From Ardenticatenaceae bacterium (GTDB lineage: Bacteria; Chloroflexota; Anaerolineae; Promineifilales; Promineifilaceae): DNA of 64,000 nucleotides. The notes under the pieces are model-generated. The model was given only the letters and a program-made list of their open reading frames with translations, was not told where the DNA came from and searched no databases. The first letter of the stretch is position 1; each line of letters starts with the position of its first letter. The stretch is from the NCBI GenBank assembly GCA_011525915.1, contig WYBM01000007.1, positions 1 through 64,000 of the forward strand, in the 5' to 3' direction. Positions 17,916-26,500 of this stretch are shown piece by piece. A program made the position numbers and the translations under genes.

Positions 17916-18143
17916 ACCTTTAGCTTGACGGCCGTGGCCACGTGGGATTACAATGCCCCCAAAAGAGGAAGCTCATGTCGCGTTTCCGTTCGCCTGTTGA
18001 CCTTGCCGGCTGCACTATTCGTGACGGAGAACCCCAGTCATGAGAACAGGTGTCTTAAGTATCGCATTCAAAAAACAAAAATTGATCAAGTCCTTTTTGA
18101 GGGCTTTTTAGGCACCCGTTGGCCGAGATTGGGTCGCACCAAT
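17916..18143. other. Intergenic debris, no gene recognised
   Basis: An open plus-strand frame crosses this stretch, but it lacks a ribosome-binding site, has no recognisable domain and runs antisense into the WYL regulator. One ACGGCCGT palindrome lies at about 17929. The stretch is probably scar sequence from the insertion element next to it. Confidence 0.4.
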
Positions 18144-19118
18144 TCAGTCGGATTGAACACCAGCGATACGATTTGCCCTGTCAGCTACGCGTCTTAGGAT
18201 TGACCGTAGCTCATCAGGTTGTTTGACCTCGACTGGGAAGTCGAAGGAAAGTAGTAACATCGCCACCCATTCGAGATTGGTTGCTGCACGTCGCATGATA
18301 ATGCCCTCGGCACATGTTTCCAGAGTCCCGAGATAGCCTGGAATGCGTGCTTCAGCTGTGTCCATTGTTGTCCTGAGTAAGACTTCAACCTGATAGGGAC
18401 CTGGCACATTGGCAAAAGCACTCAGCACATAGCCTAGCAGATCAACTGAACCCGGATCATCAAATGTTTCATCGTGCTTCGAAATGGATTGGATTCGGTC
18501 TAGTCGAAATGTCCGTAAATCCTGTCGTAGGTGGCAGTGTCCGGCTGTATACCAATAACCTTCATTGTAGACAACGCCATACGGATCGAAGCGACGTTCT
18601 GTCACTTCATCCCGCCACGAGTGATAAACGAATTCCACACTCTGTCGCTCCTGCGCCGCCGTACTGAGGACAATCAGCGTATTGTCGTCGAGCAATGGTG
18701 GAGGAGGGCCACCGTAATTGCTCACGTTGAATGTGATGAAGGACTGTAATGCGCGCACCTGTTGCAGCAGTAGTTCCGGCAGAACCCGTTCGGTCTTGGC
18801 AACAGCACCTTCGATAGCCACTATATTCACCGGGAAATGAAATTCGCGGATGACGCACAAGCCTAATACCAATGCTACAGCTTCCTCATTGGTGAACATC
18901 AGCGGGGGCATTTTGGACCCACGTCCCAGATAATAGGCTCCATATGGTCCCCGCTCCCCTTCCACTGGTAGCCCCATATCCTGTAGAGACGTGATATAGC
19001 GGCGTACTGTGCGAACGTCCACTTCCAAACGTCGCGCGATCTCTGCCCCGGACATTTGCTGGTGAGTTTGCAGAAGTGCCAGAACAGCCAATAGGCGTGT
19101 AGTTGGTGAATACATCAA
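18144..19118 (-). CDS. WYL-domain transcriptional regulator (YafY type)
   Basis: The 324-residue protein has an N-terminal winged helix-turn-helix (residues about 1-60: TTRLLAVLALLQ, then AEIARRLEVDVRTVRRYITS) and a C-terminal WYL/WCX region (about 140-320) with EFVYHSWRDEVTERRFDPYG and GYWYTAGHCHLRQDLRTFRL. This is the standard YafY/DeoR-like layout, in which the WYL fold binds a ligand, often a nucleic acid or nucleotide, and controls DNA binding. Two adjacent methionines make the start 19118 or 19115. It is divergent from the epoxide-hydrolase-like gene with a 101-bp spacer. Such regulators often control the neighbouring gene, so it probably regulates that enzyme and itself. Confidence 0.9.
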   Translation of the reverse strand: MMYSPTTRLLAVLALLQTHQQMSGAEIARRLEVDVRTVRRYITSLQDMGLPVEGERGPYGAYYLGRGSKMPPLMFTNEEAVALVLGLCVIREFHFPVNIVAIEGAVAKTERVLPELLLQQVRALQSFITFNVSNYGGPPPPLLDDNTLIVLSTAAQERQSVEFVYHSWRDEVTERRFDPYGVVYNEGYWYTAGHCHLRQDLRTFRLDRIQSISKHDETFDDPGSVDLLGYVLSAFANVPGPYQVEVLLRTTMDTAEARIPGYLGTLETCAEGIIMRRAATNLEWVAMLLLSFDFPVEVKQPDELRSILRRVADRANRIAGVQSD

Positions 19119-19160
19119 CGCTCCTTTTGTTTAGGGCGAAAATTGTCCTAATTATGCCAT

Positions 19161-19173
19161 ATAATCAGATTAT
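19161..19173. promoter_or_regulatory. Possible operator between WYL regulator and hydrolase
   Basis: ATAATCAGATTAT is a perfect 6+6 inverted repeat with one central base, inside the 101-bp divergent spacer. The position suits a site for the WYL regulator. There is no second copy for comparison, so this is suggestive only. Confidence 0.3.
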
Positions 19174-19219
19174 GAGGTAGCGATAGGCTTCCTCAAAATG
19201 ACAAAACAAAGGAAACACA

Positions 19220-20164
19220 ATGATTAATCCAACCGATTTTCCCAAGCCCACCCTTATTTCAGTCAACGGTGTGGAACTCGAAGTCTTTGAAGCAGGCCAG
19301 CAAAACATAGGAAAACCTATTGTACTCTGTCACGGCTGGCCCGAGCATGCCTTTTCCTGGCGCCATCAGATGCCCGCGCTTGCCGCGGCGGGCTATCATG
19401 TCATCGTCCCAAACCAGCGGGGGTATGGCAACTCATCCCGCCCGACCGAAGTAACAGGCTATGACATTGAACACTTGTCGGGTGATCTCATCGCACTTCT
19501 CGATCACTACGAATACGAAGATGCCACCTTTGTCGGTCATGATTGGGGTGCAATGGTCGTTTGGTGGCTGACCTTATTGCATCCAAACCGTGTAAATGGC
19601 GTGATAAACCTGAGTTTGCCTTACCAAGAGCGCGGAGAAAGACCCTGGATCGAGTGGATGGAAGAAATATTTGGCGGCGACTACTATTTTGTCCACTTCA
19701 ATCGACAGCTAGGTGTCGCAGACGCCATATTGAAAGAAAACACATCCCGGTTCCTTCGCAATATGTTCCGGAAGAACGCACCCCCAAAAAAGCCTGAGCC
19801 AGGTATGGTGATGATCAATCTCGCCAAAGCAGAAGAACCACTCGGTGAGCCAATAATGAGCGACAGCGAACTGGCCGTTTTTGTCTCCGCCTTCAAATCA
19901 ACTGGGTTCACGAGCAGTATAAATTGGTACAGGAACCTTGACCGCAACTGGCACTTATTAGCGGACGTGAATCCCATCATCCAACAGCCCACACTCATGA
20001 TCTATGGCGACCGGGATGTAATTCCGAAGTCTGCAAATCTAACAGAGTTCGTGCCCAATGTGGAAGTGGTCAATTTGGACTGCGGTCATTGGATCCAGCA
20101 AGAAAAGCCAGAAGAAACAAACCAAGCGATTTTAAAATGGCTGGAACAGCAGGCTGTCACCTAG
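19220..20164 (+). CDS. Alpha/beta hydrolase, soluble epoxide hydrolase-like
   Basis: The 314-residue protein shows the epoxide-hydrolase/haloalkane-dehalogenase layout: oxyanion segment CHGWPEHAFSWRHQ, GYGNSSRP, nucleophile elbow GHDWGA with D108, acid D266 in YGDRDVIP and base H290 in LDCGHWIQQEKPEE. An aspartate nucleophile (not serine) and the HGWPE motif point to hydrolysis of epoxides to diols or a related dehalogenation. The cap domain lies between about 135 and 235. AAAGGAAA precedes the ATG. No signal peptide is visible, so it is cytoplasmic. The divergent WYL regulator is the likely controller. Substrate cannot be read from the sequence. Confidence 0.87.
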   Translation: MINPTDFPKPTLISVNGVELEVFEAGQQNIGKPIVLCHGWPEHAFSWRHQMPALAAAGYHVIVPNQRGYGNSSRPTEVTGYDIEHLSGDLIALLDHYEYEDATFVGHDWGAMVVWWLTLLHPNRVNGVINLSLPYQERGERPWIEWMEEIFGGDYYFVHFNRQLGVADAILKENTSRFLRNMFRKNAPPKKPEPGMVMINLAKAEEPLGEPIMSDSELAVFVSAFKSTGFTSSINWYRNLDRNWHLLADVNPIIQQPTLMIYGDRDVIPKSANLTEFVPNVEVVNLDCGHWIQQEKPEETNQAILKWLEQQAVT

Positions 20165-20207
20165 TCCCAAGAGCGTTTCAAGACTAAGCATGCCCTCCGG
20201 TCAAGCC

Positions 20208-20354
20208 GGAGACCAGAAATTTTCGGGGGCAAACTTATCAAGGCACTAGAAGCTGGATAGTCAGAACGTGTTTGCTTATGCTGGAAACTTGGCTATTCAA
20301 TCGGTTGATTCGTCCCTAAGCACCTCTGGTTGCCCCCGTTTTTTTCTGGTCTCC
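20208..20354. mobile_element. MITE-like element (147 bp) with ISKra4-like ends
   Basis: The left end GGAGACCAGAAATTTTCGGG then GGCAAA and the right end, read on the other strand, GGAGACCAGAAAAAAACGGG then GGCAACC are imperfect inverted repeats of about 26 bp. The 95-bp interior has no coding capacity. The same repeat occurs beside the transposase remnant at 17636, so this looks like a non-autonomous derivative mobilised by that family. No clear target-site duplication is visible. Confidence 0.65.
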
Positions 20355-20415
20355 GTAACGGCCGTTAAGACAATCAATGTTCTGAACAGCCGACGATGGC
20401 ACATTTGATGAAGCC

Positions 20416-20612
20416 CGTACTATGCAAAAAATCCATCCAGCGCCTATGCCCTACTCACACAGTACCAATACAGAAACCGTTGAACGACGCCAACTCCTGG
20501 GTGGTATACTCAACGATTATCATCAGGCACCGGCCATACAGCCTCTTTCACCTGTCTTAAGCTAAGCACAAGCTGTCTACCGGATTCCTGGATGTATTTT
20601 TTGCATAGTACG
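20416..20612. mobile_element. Inverted-repeat-bounded element (197 bp), second MITE-like insertion
   Basis: The 25-bp ends CGTACTATGCAAAAAATCCA(TCCAG) and (CTGGA)TGTATTTTTTGCATAGTACG are inverted repeats with one mismatch. Inside, a 47-codon frame (20422-20565) has ERRQLLGGILNDYHQA, which looks like the extreme C-terminus of an integrase-type transposase. The element is probably an internally deleted insertion sequence. It lies 20 bp from the stop codon of the CHAT gene and may influence the 3' end of that operon's transcript. Confidence 0.6.
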
Positions 20613-20631
20613 ACTATTTTGTACAGGTTTT

Positions 20632-23511
20632 TTAGACGGTTGCTAAATGAGGGCTGCCGCCATTGAGGGTAAAGGGTGCCCAATAATACGGATGAGCGTA
20701 GGATTTTTGGTGTAGTAGATGCAGTTGGGCGGATTGCAGCGCTTGCGCTACATGCTGTCCTTGAGAGAATGCTTGGTAAAAAGCCTGCATCAACACGGCC
20801 GTGGCCACGTCATCTACCTTCCACAGGCCAGCCACCAGCGTGGTGGCGCCTGCATACAAAAAAGCGCTGGTTAGCCCCAACACATCACTGCCGGCCAGCT
20901 CCACCCGTGCCGATTCACAGCCGCTCAGAACGACGGTCGCGCCGGCCAATTGCCCGTAACGCAGGTACAGGTCAGAAGCTCTTAACCAACGGCCGTCGGC
21001 CAAAGGCATGCCAGACGCTAAAGGGTCATCGCCATCGTAATGAATATGTCCCGCCAAGTGAATGATGGCGCAACCGGGGGCAGCATCCCAAAAACGGGTG
21101 CGTGTGGCCGCCTCATCCAATAGTACCGTTGCCTGGGGCCATAACCGCGACAGATGTTCTACTTCACCGCTCACTGCCTCCAGGTAGTTTGCCTGCCCGC
21201 GTACCCCTGGGTAGCCCAGGAGCAAAGGCGGTTTCTTGCCCGTTTTGCGCTGGCGACAATAAGCCCAAATCGTGGCGCTGGGCGCCTGTTGCGGTTGCCA
21301 TATTTCCACAAGATACTGCTGCCGCTGGTCGTTATAAAGAGAGGCAAATGGGATATGAAACAGGTGGCGGTGGGGCAAAATGAGCAAACGTGCCTTACCT
21401 TGTAAACGGCTCTCCAGTGGGGCAATCAACATCTGCCACAGCCGGCTCAGGCGCTGTTGTACATCTGGCTGACTGCTGCCGGGTCGCATCACCCGACGCC
21501 GGGTTTGTTGCCACTGTCTGGCCACATCATGCCAGGTGGCCGGTAAGGCGTGTATCCGTATATCCCCTGGCTGCTGCGTTACGGTCAAGGCGTGCAACCG
21601 CTCATCGGTGGCATAGTATGACACCAGGATAGTTTGTTCGTCCAACAATGAGTGGATGTGGCCGCTATCAATTGTGATCCCGTCACGCCAGGCATAAGCG
21701 TTATCCTGGTGTTGGGCAATCTGAGCGTCAAGCAACTGCAAGTGACGTGTCAAAGAGGATATCGTCTCAATCTGATGCGTATCACGCAGTGCCGGGGCTA
21801 CCCCTCGCTGCGACAATTCATTCACTGAGTCACTGCTCTGAAATGTCAAATCAGACCAATGTCTATCCAAAGCTGCACCAACTTCTTCTCGTTCGCCGAT
21901 AAGGCTTTGCAGGTTGGCGTCTGTGTTGTTGTCGAGGGGCTGTCTGAACAATAAGTCGGCCAGAGAAGTTGCCTTAAAGCGTTCAACCCACGTAAACAAT
22001 TTCTCTGCTGCCTCTGGTTGTTGATGTAGCGCGGCTAACAATTCGCTTGTGATGGTTTGTTTATCTTTCAGAAAGCCAGCCTGGTGTTGGTGGCTGCCGA
22101 GGGCGCGGCGGACACTATTGAGCATCTGCACGGCCTGTTCATATGCCCGCTCGGCTGCCAGGCTCTCACCGCTTTGTTGCGCTAACCGCCCTAACCCTCG
22201 CCAGCAGCGAGCAGCCAGTAAAGGAATCGTTTCACCAATTACTTCTAGAGCGGCTTCGTAATGCTGCCGGGCAGTACCTGGCTGTTGTCGCCAGCAACAA
22301 TCTGCCCACACAATACGTGCCTGGGCGCCACGTAACGGCAAATTAGTCTTGATGAACAGCTTGTAAGCTTGTTGTGCCTGGTTGATCGCCTCGTCTGTAC
22401 GCTGCAAGCGCAGCAGCAATTCCGCCTGGCTCAATTGCACGGAGGCGCTTAATAATGGCATTTGCAAGCCGGCCAATTGCTGTGCCGCTTTTTCCAGGCA
22501 AGCTAACCCTTCGGCTTGCGTTTCTAGCACCTGACTTTCGGCCAGTAAGTGCCCCAGCTCAATATGTGTTTTGATGATGTCAAGCTGCCACCCCGATTGC
22601 ACAAACAGTATGAGTGCTCGACGCAGCAGTTGTTCCGCCTCATGCGGCTGATTCAATGCCTGGTATACGCGCGCCTGGTACACATCTACATACGCTACAT
22701 TAGGTGATCCCGATGGTAAATGTTCGGCGTCGGCACGCGCTTGTGCTAGATGGGTCATGGCGGTTTGCAATTGATTTTGCCGCACACATAGTCGGGCCAG
22801 ATTGAATTGTGTTTTAAGCATGGCCAGAATGTTGTTGGTGGCTGTGTACTGCGGGTAAGCGCGCATAAAACAGTCATGTGCTAATGACAGATCATCCATC
22901 TCCCGGGCGGCCACCCCGATATTATGCAGAGCATGGGTGGCTCTTAGAGGCATTGCCAATTCTGTAAACTGTGACCATGCCTGTTCATATGTTTCGATGG
23001 CCCGTTTATACTGGCTGGTCCATCTGTATAAGGGCGCCAGATTTTCGGCCAGGACGGCTTGAAAGAAATGATCATTGATAAAGTGAGGACGAATCCGGTC
23101 TGCCAGAGCAAATGCTTCATCAAAGCGGCCCATCACGCCTAATTTGTACACGGCCGTGACTTGTGCTTTAGCCACGTCTGCCGGTGTTCCGTGCGCTTCA
23201 TAAATAGCTACGGCCTGGTTTACAGCCTCTAAACTGGTCTCGTAAAAACTATGCACCTGCCAGGCATGGGCACGCCCGCGCCAGACAAGCCCCATGGCTA
23301 AAGGGTCACCTAACGTTTGCGCCAATGCTTCCGCCCGGTCAAGCAGTGCCAGGGCGCTTTCTAAATCACCTTCACTACTGATTGTCTCTGCTTGCTGTTT
23401 CAATTTGGTGATGGTTTCAATAGAAACCGGTTCATCCATAGCCATGATTAAACACTCGTATCGGTGTTCAGTAAGCGGTAATCTGGCAGTAACCCTCCCC
23501 AGTAGGTCCAT
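20632..23511 (-). CDS. TPR-CHAT protease (caspase-clan)
   Basis: The 959-residue protein has TPR-like repeats over residues about 25-470, a helical linker, then a C-terminal CHAT domain (about 660-955). CHAT features are clear: ILPHRHLFHIPFASLY, the catalytic histidine in HLAGH (H822), the catalytic cysteine in VVLSGCESAR (C865), then DVLGLTSAFLYAGA and LWKVDD. CHAT proteins are clan-CD cysteine proteases related to separase and to Csx29 of Craspase. It follows the gingipain-like gene by 34 bp on the same strand, in an operon headed by an ECF sigma factor. The start is uncertain: 23511 sits close behind the upstream stop, while the ATG at 23445 is an alternative. No secretion signal is seen, so it should be cytoplasmic. 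A plausible target is the zinc-finger protein at 28937. Confidence 0.87.
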   Translation of the reverse strand: MDLLGRVTARLPLTEHRYECLIMAMDEPVSIETITKLKQQAETISSEGDLESALALLDRAEALAQTLGDPLAMGLVWRGRAHAWQVHSFYETSLEAVNQAVAIYEAHGTPADVAKAQVTAVYKLGVMGRFDEAFALADRIRPHFINDHFFQAVLAENLAPLYRWTSQYKRAIETYEQAWSQFTELAMPLRATHALHNIGVAAREMDDLSLAHDCFMRAYPQYTATNNILAMLKTQFNLARLCVRQNQLQTAMTHLAQARADAEHLPSGSPNVAYVDVYQARVYQALNQPHEAEQLLRRALILFVQSGWQLDIIKTHIELGHLLAESQVLETQAEGLACLEKAAQQLAGLQMPLLSASVQLSQAELLLRLQRTDEAINQAQQAYKLFIKTNLPLRGAQARIVWADCCWRQQPGTARQHYEAALEVIGETIPLLAARCWRGLGRLAQQSGESLAAERAYEQAVQMLNSVRRALGSHQHQAGFLKDKQTITSELLAALHQQPEAAEKLFTWVERFKATSLADLLFRQPLDNNTDANLQSLIGEREEVGAALDRHWSDLTFQSSDSVNELSQRGVAPALRDTHQIETISSLTRHLQLLDAQIAQHQDNAYAWRDGITIDSGHIHSLLDEQTILVSYYATDERLHALTVTQQPGDIRIHALPATWHDVARQWQQTRRRVMRPGSSQPDVQQRLSRLWQMLIAPLESRLQGKARLLILPHRHLFHIPFASLYNDQRQQYLVEIWQPQQAPSATIWAYCRQRKTGKKPPLLLGYPGVRGQANYLEAVSGEVEHLSRLWPQATVLLDEAATRTRFWDAAPGCAIIHLAGHIHYDGDDPLASGMPLADGRWLRASDLYLRYGQLAGATVVLSGCESARVELAGSDVLGLTSAFLYAGATTLVAGLWKVDDVATAVLMQAFYQAFSQGQHVAQALQSAQLHLLHQKSYAHPYYWAPFTLNGGSPHLATV

Positions 23512-23545
23512 CTGGTAGCTGCATGCCGACTTCCGGTTACCGGTA

Positions 23546-26500
23546 CTAGGGCGGCGTCACGCGCAACATGGGCAGCCCGTACAACGTCAGTGGTGACAAC
23601 ACCTTATTATCCAGGTGGGCTACCCACGCTTCACGCTCTGTGTAATAGGCATGCTTGGCTTGTACCAGAGCGTATCCAATAGTTTGCTCGCCCTCAGACA
23701 CAGACTCCGCCAATATTAGTGCCAGGGCTTCAGAATAACCGATACCCATGTAAGAGCCATAGGTATAGGCGTTCGAGCCAATATAGACGCCGCCTTGCCC
23801 TAAAAACGCTTGGGGTAAATCCAGATCGGTGATCAGACCGGAGCCATCAGGCACAGGCAAACCGGCATGGCAACCAATTGTTATCATCAACATTTGATGG
23901 GTCGGCTGGAGCTGGGATTGAAGATCAATCGCCTTTAGGGAGCCAACGCTAAAGTGACTGCTGTGAAAAGCGGCCCAGATAGAGCCGCTGGTTTGCGCTA
24001 AAACAGCGGCGGTAAATGTGTCCGGGTCGCCGGTACAGGTCGTGGCAACCATACCAGCCGTATTCAGCGTCTCACATTGTGCCTGGCGCAGATCGGCAGC
24101 CAGTGGTTCATCACTGCCTACCGTACTGGTTGCCAGGGTAATCTGGCCATTGTTGGCCAGGAAAGCGTCAATCACGGCGATGATTTCCACCGGTGTTTCC
24201 ACCAATCGCCCAATTGCCAAATCAGGTAAATATAACGGTTGATTACCATACCAGAAGGGGGAATCGGGCCGGATCGGGTTGCGGGCGGCGTAAAAGTCAT
24301 CTGTCAGCAGTTGGTCTTGGGCCAGAGCAGCGCGCACGGCCGTTCCGGCCGGCACGTAGGGACTGTAAATCTGCTCATACCAGGCGCTGCCGTTCTGATC
24401 GGCCACACGATAGAAAGGGATGATCGGGTCACCCCCAACCAGGACCAGATACTGCAGGTTGGGGTAGATCAGGATATAGTCGTCGATCAGCAGCTTGATG
24501 CTGGCGGCCACTTCGTTGGCGCGCTGGTAACTGCCTGGATTTGTATCCCAGTTCACATAGGCTGTGGCTACGGTGGGGTCCGCCGTCACGTCCAGCACAA
24601 CGCCGTTTACCAGAGAATGTTGCGCCAGGTTATATAGCTTTTCCATGACGGCCGATGTGCCATAATACTCAGCCAGCCGACTTGGGGCGACGAGGATAAG
24701 CGTAGTGGCATCGGCAGGCGAAACGGGGATGGTGACCGTGGTCGAATTATTGGCCGGGTGGTTATCCGGCGTAGTAGTGGTAAGCACGGCCGTCACAGAC
24801 AAGACGGCGCCAACGGAAATAGTGCTGTCAGCAGACAAAGTCACAGTCAATGCCAATGGCGCCGATTGCGCCGGTAATGTGCCTAAATCCCATTGCAGAG
24901 CGGTGGTGGGCGTCAGGCCGGCAGAAACAAAAGTCAGCTCAGGTGGCAGCGTCATCACAAGCTGCGTATTGGCAGCCGCGGCTCCACCCTTATTGTCAAT
25001 GAAGAAGGTGTAATCTGCCGGCTGGCCTGGCACGAGGAGGGGCGGGCCGCTCAGGGTCACGCCCGCATCGGTCTGATTTGGATTCATGAGGTAGGTATCT
25101 ACTGTGGCCGTGTTGTTGCTTAAAAACGCCTCAGAGGTTGAGGTAGTCGCTTCAGCCACGGCCGTATGTACCGTGCCAGACATATCATTGCTCAGGGTCA
25201 CAGCCACCGTCATCGTCACGCTGCTTCCGGGCGCAATCTCAGGCAGCGCCCATACCGGCGGGGATGCGCCAACCGATGTTAACGAAGCATCGGTTATACC
25301 AGTACCCTCCGGCAGGGTTAACGTCAGCATGGTATTGGCTGCCGGCGCCCAGCCATGATTAATCACCCGAAGTGTATAGGTGAGCGTTGCGCCGGCTGGA
25401 GCTGTGGCCAATCCCGCCATGCCCACCGAGAGATCGCTCTGAAACAAGGGTACTGCTAACTGCGTCAGACCTGCCTGCGTGCCTACCCATAAGGTGCCGT
25501 CCAAACCGGTAGCCACCACTATGACATTGTTCCCGGCCAGCCCATCGGCCGTGGTGTACGTTTCCCAAGGCAGATTGTGACCGGGATAGTACCGGCTGAC
25601 GCCGGCGCCGGTACCAAACCAAAGGGAGTCATCACCCCCTCTGGCAATGGTTTTGACCGTAACACCGGCCAGCCCATCAAGCGGCATAAAAGTTTCCCAT
25701 TCAGGGCTGTTGCCCGGGGTGTAGTGGCTGACCCCTCCTAGACGGGTGCCAAACCAGAGGGAGTTATCTTTATCAATTAAGATGTCAAACACTGAATTGG
25801 CACCCAAACCGTCAGCAACAGTAAAGGTTTGCCATTCCGGGCTGCCTCCAGGCGTATAATGACTTACTCCATCCATAGTGCCGAACCAGAGCGAGTTATC
25901 GGCGGCAATGGCTACGGCCATCACGCTGTCGTGCGCCAGACCATCGGCAGTGGTAAAGGTTTGCCATTCCGGGCTGCCCCCGGGTGTATAATGACTTACT
26001 CCACCCATAGTGCCGAACCAGAGCGAGTTATCGGCGGCGATGGCAACCGCGTCTACGGTTTGGTGGGCCAAACCATCAGCGGTGGTGAAGATTTGCCATT
26101 CCGGATTTCCCCCAGGACTATGGTGGGCTACGCCTTCTCCCTGAAAGCCGAACCAGAGTGAGTCATCTTGACCAACAGCCAGTGAAAGAATGGAATTACC
26201 GGGCAAACTATCATTATTCGATACGAACGCGACCCATTGGGGAGTGTCGTCAGGTGTGTAGTGACTGATGCCCCGCTCACCTGTACCAAACCAAAGATCG
26301 GCACCGGCACCGGCGGCAATCGTTCTGACGTTATTGCCTACCAGGCCGTCGGCAAAGGTAAACGTTTCCCAAACGGGATTGCTGCCCGGAATGTAGTGAG
26401 TGACACCGAAGCCAGTACCAAACCAGAGGGAGCGGTCACTGGCTTCCATAACCGTCTGCACCACCGTGCCGGCTAGTCCGTCGGCCGTTGTAAAATTTTC

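Noticed and set aside
17925..18197. Plus-strand frame of 90 codons
   Set aside because: No ribosome-binding site or domain; it overlaps the 3' end of the WYL regulator and the transposase debris.
19220..20164. Haloalkane dehalogenase assignment
   Set aside because: HGWPE and the overall spacing favour the epoxide hydrolase branch; the halide-binding residues of dehalogenases could not be confirmed, so only the broader call was kept.
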